The position numbers and the translations under genes are program-made. Positions 37,465-46,726 of a stretch of DNA of 64,000 nucleotides are shown here, in pieces. The number at the start of each line of letters is the position of its first letter. Positions within the stretch are counted from its first letter, which is position 1. Location: positions 1-64,000 of the forward strand of contig CAWAUB010000003.1 of assembly GCA_963785155.1 (NCBI GenBank), written 5' to 3'. The notes beneath the pieces are model-generated. The model was not told where the DNA came from. It saw only the letters and a program-made list of their open reading frames with translations, and made no database searches. The stretch is from DASUSH01 sp963785155. Lineage in GTDB: Bacteria > Actinomycetota > Thermoleophilia > Solirubrobacterales > 70-9.

Positions 37465-38973
37465 TCAGCCTGGCCTGATGATCCTGAACTTCGCTCGCTG
37501 CGGCAGCGTGGCGTTGCCTGCGGCGTCGAGCGCGGCGGCGACCAGTTGATACTTGCCGGGTTTCAGCGACTTGCCGGCGAGCCGGCCGTTGAACTTGAGC
37601 GAGTTGGCGCCCGCCTCGCCGTCGTCGGTGAACGAGCCCTTGACCGGTAGGTCGCATTTCGGCTCGGACTTGTTCTTCCTGGTTCTCTTCCGGCACTTAC
37701 CGTCAACGAGGCGCCCGCCCTTGACCCGCTCGGCGGTGAACGTGAGCGTGGCGGGCTCCGAGAGCGTGTAGTTGACGGTCGTGCCCTTGCGTTTCGTGGT
37801 GAATGCCCGCTTCGAGAGGCTGTAGGCGCTGAGCTCGGCAGGGAGCTCGTCGAGCGGCGTGCCGGTCGGGTCCGTGGCGCCGCCCGGCGGCGGAGAGCCG
37901 TCGACCGGGTCACCCGGCTGCAGCTCGAAGGCGCCCGAGTCGCAGGCGGCGAACGCCGGCAGGAGGCTGCGCTGGTCGGCCATCAGGCAATCGCCGGCGA
38001 AGTCGAAGGCGGGACTCGTCTGGGTGATCGAGCGCGTGTTGGTCGGTCCGCCGTAGTTGGCGAGGGCGCCGAGCCCAACGGGCGCGCTGCGGCGGTCGGA
38101 GGCGCCAAAGCCGCACTGGTTTCGATCCTCGACGTTCATCCCCTGGGTCGTGATCGGGTTCGCGCAGTTCTCCGTGTTCGAACCCGCGGCGGTGATCCCG
38201 TCGGCGACGATCGAGCGTGTTGCGGTGATCGTCGCGGTGTTGTCGCGCCAGATGTTGGCGACCCCCTGGTTCGCGCCGACGTCCTCGGCGACGTTGCCCG
38301 CGACGGTGACGCGGTCGAGCGAGACGTTGGCGCCGGAGACCGCGGCGAGCCCGCCGCCCTGGGCGAAGTGCCGTTGCCGTCGGCGACGTTGCCGGCGATC
38401 GTCGAGGTGCGGATCGTTGCGGCGCCCTCGGAAACATCGATGCCGGCGCCGCGCGCTCCGGTGCCGGCGGACGTGGCCCGGTTGCCGGCGATCGTGCTGT
38501 TGTCGATCGTCAGCGTTCGGCCTGCAGTGAGGAATCCGATCCCTCCGCCGCTTGCCGGTGGCATCGCGCCGATCGCCTCGTTGCCGCTGACCGTCACCCG
38601 GTCGAGGAAAAGGTTCGTGCCGTCCGACATGATTCCGGCGCCACTCCCTGCGCCTCCGCCACCGCGGATGTTCGTCCCCTTGGTGATCGTGACGTCGCGG
38701 ATCGCGCTCGTGTTCGGCGTCGCCTGGCCAACCTGAATCATGTACCTCAGCGTGGGACCCGGACCGGTTGGGCCCGGACCCTCGATGATCGTCGAGCGCG
38801 CGCCCGCGCCGGCGATCGTGACGCTCTGGAGGATGTCGAGCAACGCTTGCGTGGCGTCGCGGCGGAAGGTGCCCGGGGGGAGCGAGACGAGGTCGGCCTG
38901 GATGGTCTGGTCGGCTCGGAAGAGCGCGCCGCGCAGGGTGCAGTCATTCGGGGTCGGGGCGACACAACGAGCG
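37465..38973 (-). pseudogene. right-handed beta-helix protein, N-terminally truncated (one frameshift)
   Basis: About 500 codons. Repeating NSTIAGN, TSTIAGNVADG and VTVSGNEA units, with Gly-rich turns, mark a pectate-lyase-like parallel beta-helix. The C-terminal domain (LSKRAFTTKRKGTTVNYTLS, KPGKYQLVAAALDAAGNATL) is a beta-sandwich also found, in diverged form, at the end of the 57495-59189 product. The frame changes near 38368. Upstream the conserved opening NDCTLRGALFRADQTIQADL is present but no start codon or signal peptide precedes it; instead the frame runs into the remains of a small wHTH-like gene. The 5' end was therefore probably deleted. ATG 38843 is internal to the fold. Confidence 0.65.
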
Positions 38974-38987
38974 CGCCATGGGTACGG

Positions 38988-39190
38988 CTACGTCCCCGTA
39001 AGTCGGAAGAGGCCTGTGCGTTCGTCGTCGTCGCCGACCTCAGGAAGCGATCGCCCTGCGGCCTGCTTGAAGCCCTTCTTCTTCGGGGAGCTGCACCCCG
39101 AGCTCGTGGCGAGTTGGCTGCGGGTGAACTCGGCTGGCGGAGCACCCGGGCCGCTTCGAGGACCTGCTTCGACGTGATTACGTTCGCCAT
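38988..39190 (-). pseudogene. degenerate copy of the adjacent small wHTH-like gene
   Basis: It opens MANVITSKQVLEAARVL, changes frame, gives APPAEFTRSQLA, changes again and ends DDDERTGLFRLTGT. These match, in order, the intact neighbour (MAQTITPDQVVEAAQELG, DEFTRGQLAEKLG, DDDEGTGIFRLTGN). Its length, 203 bases, is not a multiple of three. It is a tandem duplicate, either decayed or mis-sequenced. Confidence 0.6.
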
Positions 39191-39202
39191 CCGGGCGTAC
39201 CT

Positions 39203-39412
39203 CTAGTTCCCGGTCAGCCGGAAGATGCCCGTGCCCTCGTCGTCGTCGCGGACCTTCTCGAGGCGATCGGCTTGGCGCGCTTCCTTGAAGCCATGCTTGA
39301 GCTCGGTCGTCTTCACCCCGAGCTTTTCGGCGAGCTGCCCGCGTGTGAACTCGTCCTGGCCGAGCTCCTGCGCTGCTTCGACTACCTGGTCCGGCGTGAT
39401 CGTCTGTGCCAT
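39203..39412 (-). CDS. small winged-helix-like protein
   Basis: A 69-residue basic/acidic protein. Helices (TPDQVVEAAQELG, TRGQLAEKLGVKTTELKHGF, QADRLEKVRD) followed by a beta hairpin (GTGIFRLTG) give a winged-helix outline; the order 'FTRGQLAEKLGVK' is typical for a helix-turn-helix. Likely DNA-binding, with unknown targets. A degraded second copy follows 12 bases later on the same strand. Confidence 0.6.
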   Translation of the reverse strand: MAQTITPDQVVEAAQELGQDEFTRGQLAEKLGVKTTELKHGFKEARQADRLEKVRDDDEGTGIFRLTGN

Positions 39413-39464
39413 CGAGACCCTTTCGTTGGGATATGGACGTTAGTGGGGCTCCGCCGGAGCGCTC

Positions 39465-39534
39465 ATTTGGCCAGCGCGCCAGTCTGTGCCATGATTTTCG
39501 CCATGACACCGGGGGGTGGCAGGAAGTGGGGAGT
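39465..39534 (+). repeat. leader copy B (70-base block shared with 31457-31526)
   Basis: Same block as copy A: ATTTGGCCAG, five variable bases, CAGTCTGTGC, ATGATTTTC, ATGACAC and the GGGRKWG codons. Conservation extends about 25 bases upstream of the first ATG, so it covers both a promoter/leader part and the protein N-terminus. Confidence 0.75.
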
Positions 39535-40786
39535 TCTCGCGGCGCTAGGCGTGCTTGCGTGCGCGGCGGTGTTAGGCGGCTGCGAGAAGATCAAGAACCA
39601 CACGTTCACCCTCTCGGCGAATCCGGCGGCTGTGGGACAGCCGATCGAGTTGGCGGCGACCGCCCGCACAGTCAAGAGTGGCGCCTTCACGAACATCGAC
39701 CTCGATCGGATGGAGTTCCGATGGGACGCCGATGGGGACGGCATTTTCGAGACGTCGTCCCGGCCCGGAAGGGGCTTGTTGACCGGCGTGGTGACCAGCT
39801 CGATCACTCACACGTACGCCCAGCCGGCGACGCTTCCCGTTGCCTCGCTCTTTTCCATCAAATTGCCGACTGGCCTGGTCATCGGCACCAGCGAGGACAC
39901 GTCGGTCAAGGGCATGACGCTCTCGGTGCGGGAAAGCGCTTCCCCCGGCCCTCCGACCACAAGCGGTGACGAAGCCAACGGGCCGCCGATCGCCTCGTTC
40001 ACGGTCACCCCGAACCCGGTGGAGCCCCATCAGCAGGTGGTCCTCGACGCATCCGCGTCAAGCGATCCAGACGGTTCGATCAGGAGCTACGAGTGGGATC
40101 TGGACCAGATCCCCGGCTTCGAGCGAAACACGGGCACCGTTCCGCGCACGACTCTCTTCTTCGACAACCGAGGCACGTACACGCTGGGCCTGCGCGTGAC
40201 CGACAACCTGGGAGCACCCGGGACCACGACACGTCAGGTGGTGGTCCGCTTCTCGACCGACCCGCGCCGGACTCCGACCCGGGCCACGGAAACGCCGCGA
40301 TTTGAGTTCACGCCGAGCGCGAAGCCCGTGAGAGAGCCGGTGTTCCAGCTCAACGGGAACGAACTGCTCCTGTCCAGAGCGAAGGCGAAGGGGACGCTTC
40401 CCGCGAACGAATTCCCCGCCGCGCTGCGGGGGAACCACAATGTCCGGTGGGCAGCGGACTACATCGTGAACACGAACATCGAGACCGGTGAGGTCGACGC
40501 CGAGGCGTTCATGCTGTTGACCTTCGCCACCGGTGGCCGCGCCTGTCTCGGCGTCAACGTCACGGGTGACGGCGAGGGCAGACCGGACGGCACGTTCCGC
40601 GTCCTCGGCGGGATCGGCAAGGCGGCGCGCCTGCGCGGGCTCGGGACCGCCACCGGGCAGCTCGATGCCGACGGCCGACCGCTCGTCACCGGCACCGGCC
40701 GTTTCCGCCTGGCCGACGAGGCCAATTACGGCCTCGGCAAGGGCAAGTGCGGGCCGCTCCGCCGGCTCGCGCCGCAGCGCGGCTAG
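39503..40786 (+). CDS. lipoprotein with two PKD-like domains
   Basis: A 427-residue protein. Start ATG 39503 (ATG 39491 is also in frame). The signal ends in a lipobox, AAVLGGC, so the mature protein should be lipid-anchored at its Cys. Residues about 35-135 and 160-245 are PKD/Ig-like domains: FRWDADGDGIFETSS, then FTVTPNPVEPHQQVVLDASA with SYEWDLDQIPGF and GLRVTDNLGAPG. The C-terminal 150 residues (QLNGNELLLSRAKAKGTLPA ... FRVLGGIGKAARLRGLG) form a domain that recurs in actinobacterial exported proteins and is unassigned. Its N-terminus and leader are near-copies of those of the delta-60 gene 8 kb away. Intact. Confidence 0.75.
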   Translation: MTPGGGRKWGVLAALGVLACAAVLGGCEKIKNHTFTLSANPAAVGQPIELAATARTVKSGAFTNIDLDRMEFRWDADGDGIFETSSRPGRGLLTGVVTSSITHTYAQPATLPVASLFSIKLPTGLVIGTSEDTSVKGMTLSVRESASPGPPTTSGDEANGPPIASFTVTPNPVEPHQQVVLDASASSDPDGSIRSYEWDLDQIPGFERNTGTVPRTTLFFDNRGTYTLGLRVTDNLGAPGTTTRQVVVRFSTDPRRTPTRATETPRFEFTPSAKPVREPVFQLNGNELLLSRAKAKGTLPANEFPAALRGNHNVRWAADYIVNTNIETGEVDAEAFMLLTFATGGRACLGVNVTGDGEGRPDGTFRVLGGIGKAARLRGLGTATGQLDADGRPLVTGTGRFRLADEANYGLGKGKCGPLRRLAPQRG

Positions 40787-40830
40787 CGCGCAGCTTTCGA
40801 GACACCCTCGCTCCGTGAAAGGCTCGCGGC

Positions 40831-41704
40831 GTGGCAATCTTCCTCGCCCTCATCGCCGCCAGCCTCTTCGCGCTCGGGACCGTGCTGCAGCAGCGCATCG
40901 CGATGACCTCGTCGGATGAGGACGCCGCGAGCGTGCTGTTCATGCTCCGGCTCGCGAAGCACCCGACCTGGCTCGCGGGGATCGCCTGCACGCTGGTCGG
41001 CTTCGTCTTCCATGCGAGCGCGTTGGCCGCGGGGGAGCTGGTGGTCGTCCAGCCGATCCTCTCGATGACGATGGTGATCGCGCTGCCGCTCGGCGCGGCG
41101 CTCTCCAACCAGCGGATCACGCGGCGCGACGTCTTCGCCTCGATCGGGCTGACCGTGGCGCTCACCGTCTTCGTCATCGCGATTCACCCGGCAAAGGGGG
41201 TGAAGGAGCCGGAGATCGTGGCGTGGCTGATCGGCGGCGGCATCGTCCTCGTCGTCTCCGCCGTGCTCACCGCCATGGGCCTGAATCACGGCCCGGCCGC
41301 CAAGGCGACGCTTGTCGGCCTCGCCGCCGGCGCGCTCTTCGGCCTGCACGGCGCGATCACCAAGGGCACGGTCGAGGAGTTCGGCAACGGCGTCCTCGGC
41401 CCGTTCGAGATCCTGGCCGCTCTACGCGCTGATCGTCATCGGCCTGGTCAGCATGACCATCAGCCAGATCTCCCTTCAGGCCGGCGACCTGCCGCCGGCG
41501 ATCGCCACGCAGTCGATCGCGGCGCCGCTGGTCGGCGTCGCCCTCGGGATCACGGTCTTCGAGGAGCGGCTGCACGAGAACGAGCTGACCGCGGCGCTCT
41601 CGATCATCGCCCTGGTGGCGATGGTGGTCGGGATCGGCGTGTTGTCGGCGGGGCGGGGCGATCCGGTGAAGCCGCCGCCGGAGCCCGAGCCGTCAGCCCC
41701 CTAG
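40831..41704 (+). CDS. DMT/EamA-family transporter (one frameshift)
   Basis: About 291 codons, GTG 40831 after GAAAGG. Ten hydrophobic segments in two five-helix halves, as in EamA-type drug/metabolite transporters: AIFLALIAASLFALGTVLQQ at the start, GELVVVQPILSMTMVIALPL after segment 3, and SLQAGDLPPAIATQSIAAPL in the second half. Reading changes near 41421, between FEILAA and LYALIVIGLVSM. Substrate unknown. Its stop overlaps the end of the convergent gene by 12 bases. Confidence 0.75.
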
Positions 41705-42980
41705 CTGCTCCAGCCTGGCCTCGCCCTCTGCGGTCAGCTCATAGTCGAGGTTCTCGTTGACCTCGATCAGATCGCGGCTCATAGCGTCGAAGATCCAGAT
41801 CTCGATCTTGTTCACCGCAATGTCGGTGCGGTAGAGGTCCTTGCGGCTGGCGCCGTTCCCGGAGTCCTCCTCGGCCACGGCCGCGAGCAGCTGGTCGTCG
41901 AACTTCTTCACGTTTAAGCCGAAGATGTCGTTGGTGGGACTGTCGAACTCGAACTCGTAGTCGGAAGCTCGATGTCGAGTCCTCGCTCTCGCTCGTGAGG
42001 AACCCGATGGCGAAGCCGCCGATGATCGCCACGATCCCGACCAGCCCCCACAGCCGCTTCTTCAGCCGCGCCGATGACTTGCCCGTCTCGGTCGCGACGA
42101 CGTAGGAGGCGGGGGTGAAGCTGGTCTGCGGAGCGCGGGCGCCGCGGCACCGCCCTCAAGCGACTCCTCGGAGATCCGCTGGCGGATGTAGGCGGCGGAC
42201 TCGCAGAGGGCGTCGAGCTCGGTCGCCTCGTCGTGCTGGCCGGGGACGTTGACGGCGAGCATGCCGCCCTCGAGCTCGAAGCCCTGGTCGTCGTCGCCGG
42301 TCGCGAGCCAGTCGAGGAAGATCGGGGAGAGGAGCTCGCGCGCCTTGCCCATGTCGTCGTTCTCGCCGATGAAGATCTCGTAGCGCTTGTCGACCTCCTC
42401 GCTCTCCATCTCGACGCGCTGGCGGGAGCGGAAGGCGTCCTCGGCGGAGTCGAAGAACCGGAAGCCGGCGCGGCGCTGGCAGGCCATCTCGCCGAGCAGC
42501 GAGACCGACTCGGGCACGGCGCAGAGGACGACGGTGAAGTGGTGGTAGTGGACCTGCTTGCGGCCCTTGCTGTCGCGCGACTCGGTCTCGTAGGTGTAGA
42601 AGGCGAGCAGGCCCTCGACGCCGCCGGGCAGGGTGCCCGCGAAGGTGCGGTCGGAGTAGCGGCGGACGCCCTGGCGAAGCAGGTCGGTCGATGGGGGGAT
42701 CGACCCCTGCCCGCCGCCGGTGGTGAGCGAGCGCTCCTGTGCGTAGGCGACGAAGAAGTCCTCCTCGGCCTTCGCGTCGGCGATCACGAAGAGGACCAGG
42801 GCGAGCAGCAGCAGCAGGCCGAGGCCGCCGCCCGCGCCGGCGATCGCGTTCACCGCGAGCGCCACGATCAACGCGATGACGACGACGGCGGCCGCGAGTG
42901 CCGATCGCCGCCGGGTGGCGGTAGAGGCGGCGCAGGTGGATGCTGCGGGTGGTGTTGGCGTCGGCCGGGCGTTCGGTCAT
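41693..42980 (-). CDS. membrane protein of unknown function (three frameshifts)
   Basis: About 429 codons from ATG 42980 (MTERPADANTTRSIHLRRLY). One or two N-terminal membrane segments (AAVVVIALIVALAVNAIAGAGGG, with GLLLLLALVLFVIAD), a cytosolic domain of about 190 residues (FAGTLPGGVEGLLAFYTYET, VHYHHFTVVLCAVPE, RYEIFIGENDDMGKARELLS), another membrane segment (WGLVGIVAIIGGFAIGFL), and a C-terminal domain ending LDYELTAEGEARLEQLGG. No family recognised. Shifts near 42898, 42140 and 41967. It is divergent from the next gene with 23 bases between starts, so the two share a promoter region. Confidence 0.6.
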
Positions 42981-43003
42981 CGGCGAAGGGTAAGCTCGCG
43001 CCC

Positions 43004-43570
43004 ATGGAGGCGGTTGCCCGTCCGCCGATCTCACCCGGCAAGCTGATCGTGCCGGCGCTCGTCGGCGCCGCGGTCGCCTTTGGCCTCGGCGTCTACGGCA
43101 ACGTGCACGACCCGACCGGGGAGTCGATCCTCGGCAACGGCCTGTTCTTCACCGCCACGCTCAACATGAAGGTGTGGCTGGCGACGATCGTCCTCGCCCT
43201 TGCCGTCGTGCAGGTGATCCTGGCGCTGTCGATGTACGGGCGGCTGCCGGGCTCAGCGGAGACGCCGGGCTGGGTGCCGACCACGCATCGCATCGTCGGC
43301 ACGCTCGCGTTCCTGATCTCCCTGCCCGTCGTCTACCACTGCCTGTGGGCGCTCGGCTTCCAGGACACGGACACCCGCGTCGTCGTCCACTCGCTTGCCG
43401 GCTGCTTCTTCTACGGCGCCTTCACGGCGAAGATGCTCTACCTGAAGGTCGACGGACTGCCGGGCCTGACGCTGCCGATCGTCGGCGGCGCGGTCTTCAC
43501 TTCGATCGTGGCGATCTGGCTGACCAGCAGCCTCTGGTTCTTCGACACGATCGGCTTCCCGGAGTTCTGA
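43004..43570 (+). CDS. integral membrane protein, DUF6529-like, with conserved His
   Basis: A 188-residue protein with about five membrane segments. His residues sit near segment ends (TTHRIVG, VVYHCLWALG, VVVHSLAG), an arrangement reminiscent of cytochrome b561 or ferric-reductase-like haem-binding helices; haem binding is inference. Other landmarks are LNMKVWLATIVLALAVVQ and FFYGAFTAKMLYLK. ATG 43004. No obvious partner; next to an unknown small gene. Confidence 0.65.
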   Translation: MEAVARPPISPGKLIVPALVGAAVAFGLGVYGNVHDPTGESILGNGLFFTATLNMKVWLATIVLALAVVQVILALSMYGRLPGSAETPGWVPTTHRIVGTLAFLISLPVVYHCLWALGFQDTDTRVVVHSLAGCFFYGAFTAKMLYLKVDGLPGLTLPIVGGAVFTSIVAIWLTSSLWFFDTIGFPEF

Positions 43571-43574
43571 GGAA

Positions 43575-43862
43575 CTAGACGGGCTTGGGCCGGCCGCGGT
43601 TGCGGGCGCGTGAGCCCTCCTCGACGGCGGGCTCCTGACGCTGTGAGCGCGAGCCCTCCCAGCTGCCGGTCGACTCCCCGCGTGCGTCGAAACGAGCGCG
43701 GCCGAAGACCGGTTCGTCGGCGGGGTACTCCTGGCCGCGGCCGTTGTGGTCGAGCGTGTAGCGCGATTCGTCCGGGCGCTCGTAGACGGTGACGTTGCCG
43801 CCGTCGCCGACGATCTTGTCCTCGGACATGGGGAATCCCCGCTTGGAGTCAGCACTTGCCAT
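43575..43862 (-). CDS. small hydrophilic protein of unknown function
   Basis: A 95-residue protein starting at ATG 43862 (or ATG 43829, MSEDKIVGDGG). Very rich in charged residues, Gly and Ser, without a hydrophobic core: NVTVYERPDESRYTLDHNGR, VFGRARFDARGES, and a basic Arg-rich end. Probably largely disordered. It follows a leftward membrane protein gene by 17 bases and may be cotranscribed. No family recognised. Confidence 0.5.
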   Translation of the reverse strand: MASADSKRGFPMSEDKIVGDGGNVTVYERPDESRYTLDHNGRGQEYPADEPVFGRARFDARGESTGSWEGSRSQRQEPAVEEGSRARNRGRPKPV

Positions 43863-43879
43863 GTGTCCAGGGTACTCCG

Positions 43880-44621
43880 CTAGAGCCCGGCGGCCGCCGC
43901 TTCCCGCCCGAGCTTCCGCTTGTGGCTCGAGCGCATGACCGCGACCGGGATGAAGATCGCGATGGCGCCGAAGACGCCGATGATGAGCGACGAAGACCCC
44001 GCCGATGATGCCGCCGACGGCGCCGAAGATCTTGAAGGCTTCATCGAAGCCCACCTCGGGGCCGATCAGGAGCCGGGCCGGCACGGCGCGGCGGGTGAGG
44101 CAGGAAACGTTGTAGCCGCCGGTCGCTGTGGCGTCGAAGGTGAACTCGGTGATGTAGCGGGTGGTGTTCAGATCGAGCGTCGAGACCCCGCGAGATCTGC
44201 TCAGGGTGACCGGCGCACCGCCGGGGTCGGTGACCTCGCAGCGCAGGCCTTCCTGGCCGCCGGTGGTGGGCCCGAAGACCGTGCCGATCTGCCGGTAGAT
44301 GGCGACGTCGTCGCCGGCCTCGAACTCGGCGGTGGTCTCGCCGGGGGCGGAGAACTCGGTGAGGTCGGTGAATACGTCGGTCAACGAGCCGACGTCGTCG
44401 CCGGCGTTCATGAACAGGACGACCGCGAACGCGATCGAGCCGGCGAGAAGCAGCCCGGCGAGCCAGTACCAGAAGCGCCGCGGCCGCAGATCGCGCGAAT
44501 CGGGCTTGAAGCCGGGCGGGGGTTGGAGCGGCGGCTGCGCGGGCTGGGGCGGCTGCGGCGGGCCGTACTGCCCTCCGTAGGGCGGCCGCGGCGGAGGTGG
44601 GGGAGGGGGCTGCGCGTTCAT
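43880..44621 (-). CDS. Pro-rich membrane protein of unknown function (one frameshift)
   Basis: About 247 codons. MNAQPPPPPPPRPPYGGQYG opens a 45-residue Pro/Gly-rich cytoplasmic tail, common in actinobacterial membrane proteins. Then a membrane segment (FWYWLAGLLLAGSIAFAVVL), an outside domain of about 130 residues (DVAIYRQIGTVFGPTTGGQE, LRCEVTDPGGAPVTLSRS, YNVSCLTRRAVPARLLIG) with two Cys, and two C-terminal membrane segments. Frame changes near 43993: GGVFV continues as LIIGVFGAIAIFIPVAVM and ends at TAG 43880. Exported domain plus Pro-rich tail suggests an envelope role. Confidence 0.6.
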
Positions 44622-44655
44622 CGGCTCACGCGGATTATCCCGGTACGGTGCGCCG

Positions 44656-44934
44656 ATGGGCCTCCGCGACTTCCTGCGCAACGAGCCCGGCCCCGACACG
44701 GTCGCGATCGGCGACCCGCGCTTCGACGACTGGGAGGTCGTCCGCGACTTCGAGGATGTCGAGGGCGCGCGGGCCTGGCGGGCTCATCTGGCCGAGGCCG
44801 GCTTCGACGCCGTCCTCACCGCCGACTGGGAGCTCGACCGCTTCGGCCGCGGCGACATCGCGCTGCGGGTTCCCGGCGATCAGTGGTCGGACGCCGACGC
44901 GCTGCTGGACAACCTGGACCTCGACGAAGACTGA
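44656..44934 (+). CDS. small acidic protein of unknown function
   Basis: A 92-residue acidic protein from ATG 44656. Sequence features: GLRDFLRNEPGPDTVAIGDP, DWEVVRDFEDVEGARAWRAH, LAEAGFDAVLTADWELDR, DIALRVPGDQWSDADALLDN. The alternation of a helix (ARAWRAHLAEAGFDAVL) and strands suggests a small alpha/beta fold. No family recognised. Divergent from the Pro-rich membrane protein. Confidence 0.6.
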   Translation: MGLRDFLRNEPGPDTVAIGDPRFDDWEVVRDFEDVEGARAWRAHLAEAGFDAVLTADWELDRFGRGDIALRVPGDQWSDADALLDNLDLDED

Positions 44935-44950
44935 GGCTGACCGAGCGGCG

Positions 44951-45290
44951 TCAGTGCTTGCGGTGCCAGTCGATGGTCATCTTGGCCCCGGTCGACTGTT
45001 TGTAACACGAGTGCCAGTGGTGGAGGTCTGGGTCGTAGTGATGCTTGCACGAGAACTCGACGTAGATGTGGTGCGGGCCGTAGTTGCCGAGGTTGCAGGT
45101 CGACGTGGCGGCGTGGGCGCCGACGCAGGTCTCGCGGTGGAGGAACTGGTCCCTGACGATGTGGACGGCGCGGTCGCAACCGTGCTGGTGGTGTCCGGTC
45201 CCCGTGCCGACGAGGCTGTTCGCGGAGATATGGGTGACCCTGGCGTTGGCGTGACCTTGCTCCATGGGCGTAGTGGCCGCAGTTGTGCAT
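44951..45290 (-). pseudogene. small Cys/His-rich secreted-type protein, N-terminus lost
   Basis: About 113 codons. It begins near MHNCGHYA (45290), changes frame near 45270 and continues RVTHISANSLVGTGTGHHQH, DRAVHIVRDQFLHRETCVGA, LGNYGPHHIYVEFSCKHHYD and SCYKQSTGAKMTIDWHRKH. Five or six Cys and about 18 His fit a disulfide-rich exported protein or metal binder. Proteins of this kind carry a signal peptide, but here the frame runs straight on from a cupin, so the signal was probably deleted. Confidence 0.45.
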
Positions 45291-45585
45291 CGGCGGCAGG
45301 GTGTGGGCGAGGTGTCCGCCGGGGTGACCGGCCGGGATCGCGAGCAGGCTGACTGGCCGCCTCGACTGTTTCCGCGCCGACGACAAACGTGGCCGAGCCT
45401 TCGTGGATCACGAACGTCTCCTCGTACGGATGCGTATGCGGTCCCGGCCCCCCTCCCGCGGGAACGCGGCTGACGAAGAAGGACACGTTCGCTCCGTGCT
45501 CGTGGCCCTCGAAACGGGCGGTTCCCCCGGGGGTTGCGGCAAGGTCATCGACCTTGAGCACGCGAGCTGCTCCAGGCTCGGTCAT
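45291..45585 (-). pseudogene. cupin-domain protein, truncated
   Basis: Starts ATG 45585. Landmarks of a cupin barrel are clear: VPAGGGPGPHTHPYEETFVI (metal-binding PHTHPYEE) then GSATFVVGAETVEAA and, after a frame change near 45365, LLAIPAGHP. A complete cupin would continue for about 25 more residues, with a final His strand; instead the sequence switches into the Cys/His-rich protein. A deletion junction is inferred. Substrate unknown. Confidence 0.6.
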
Positions 45586-45617
45586 GGCACGTGATGTTAT
45601 TGCTGGGGCATGGCGGG

Positions 45618-45953
45618 CTAGCCGGCTCGCCGCTCGATCAACAGGCTGTAGCGGAGCTCGGCCTCGCGGCGGCGGCGGCGGAGCTCCTCGAGGTCGGCGG
45701 GGTCGCTGGCATCGGTGATCAGGCGGTCGAGCGAGTACATCTCACGTCGTGCCTCCAGCTCCGGCGGCAGCACGTGCGCGTTGCTCAGCAGCCGGTAGCC
45801 GGCCCGCATGTGGGGCGGGATTCGCGACAGGTCATCGAGCTCGAGCTTGCGGCCGGAGCCGGGCAGGTCGTCGAACTCGCCGCGCTCCATCGCGGCGGTG
45901 ATCTTCGCCTCGGCGATGCGGCCGAAGATGTCCACAAATCGGATGCTACCCAC
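45618..45953 (-). CDS. DUF1992 (DnaJC28-type) domain protein
   Basis: A 111-residue protein. FVDIFGRIAEAKITAAMERG, EFDDLPGSGRKLELDD and HMRAGYRLLSNAHVLPPELE are the unmistakable DUF1992 signature, followed by a Arg/Glu-rich helix. Found in bacteria as a stand-alone protein and in eukaryotes next to a J domain; the function is not established. Start GTG 45953 (GTG 45935 is an alternative nearer the family start). Confidence 0.85.
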   Translation of the reverse strand: MGSIRFVDIFGRIAEAKITAAMERGEFDDLPGSGRKLELDDLSRIPPHMRAGYRLLSNAHVLPPELEARREMYSLDRLITDASDPADLEELRRRRREAELRYSLLIERRAG

Positions 45954-45985
45954 GGCAAGCGGGGTGATCGGGTACGTTCGCGCGA

Positions 45986-46726
45986 ATGCTCGGGCTGCCG
46001 GACGACATCAAGGCCTGCCTTTTCGACCTCGACGGGGTGCTGACGAAGACCGCGATGGTGCACGGCAAGGCCTGGAAGGAGATGTTCGACGACTACCTGA
46101 AGGGGCGCGCCGAGCGCGAGGGTGTGGAGTTCGTCCCCTTCGACCCGCGCGCCGACTACGACAAATACGTGGACGGCAAGCCGCGCTACGACGGGGTCCG
46201 CTCGTTCCTCGAATCGCGCGGGATCGAGCTGCCGGACGGCGACCCCTCCGACCCGCCCGGCGATGAGACCGTCAGCGGGCTCGGCAACCGCAAGAACGAC
46301 CTGGTCCTCGAGCTGATCGAGCGCGACGGTGTCGAGCCCTACGAAGGGTCGGTCCGCTACGCGAAGGCCGCCCGCGACGCGGGCCTGCGCCGCGCAGTCG
46401 TCTCCTCCAGCGCGAACTGCAAGGACGTCCTGATCGCGGCCGGGATCGCGGACCTCTTCGAGGCGCGGATCGACGGGATCGTCGCTGCCGAGAGAAAGCT
46501 GCCGGGCAAGCCCGCGCCCGACACCTACATCGCCGGCGCGAAGGAATTCGGGCTCGAGCCCGCCCAGGCCGCCGTCTTCGAGGACGCGCTCGCCGGGGTC
46601 GAGTCGGGGCGGGCGGGCAACTTCGGCTGCGTCGTCGGCGTCGACCGCGTCGGCCAGGCGGATGCGCTTGCCGAGCGCGGCGCCGACCTGGTCGTGCAGG
46701 ACCTCGCGGAGCTGCTCGAGCGGTGA
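45986..46726 (+). CDS. pgmB: beta-phosphoglucomutase, HAD superfamily
   Basis: A 246-residue HAD hydrolase that should convert beta-glucose 1-phosphate to glucose 6-phosphate. HAD motif I is FDLDGVLTKTA (nucleophile first Asp), motif II VVSSSANCKDVL, motif III Lys in GKPAPDTYI and motif IV VFEDALAGVE. The cap has the RYDGVRSFLESRGI pattern seen in the subgroup paired with GH65 phosphorylases. ATG 45986; its stop overlaps the GH65 start by four bases (GTGA), so both enzymes are made together. Confidence 0.9.
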   Translation: MLGLPDDIKACLFDLDGVLTKTAMVHGKAWKEMFDDYLKGRAEREGVEFVPFDPRADYDKYVDGKPRYDGVRSFLESRGIELPDGDPSDPPGDETVSGLGNRKNDLVLELIERDGVEPYEGSVRYAKAARDAGLRRAVVSSSANCKDVLIAAGIADLFEARIDGIVAAERKLPGKPAPDTYIAGAKEFGLEPAQAAVFEDALAGVESGRAGNFGCVVGVDRVGQADALAERGADLVVQDLAELLER

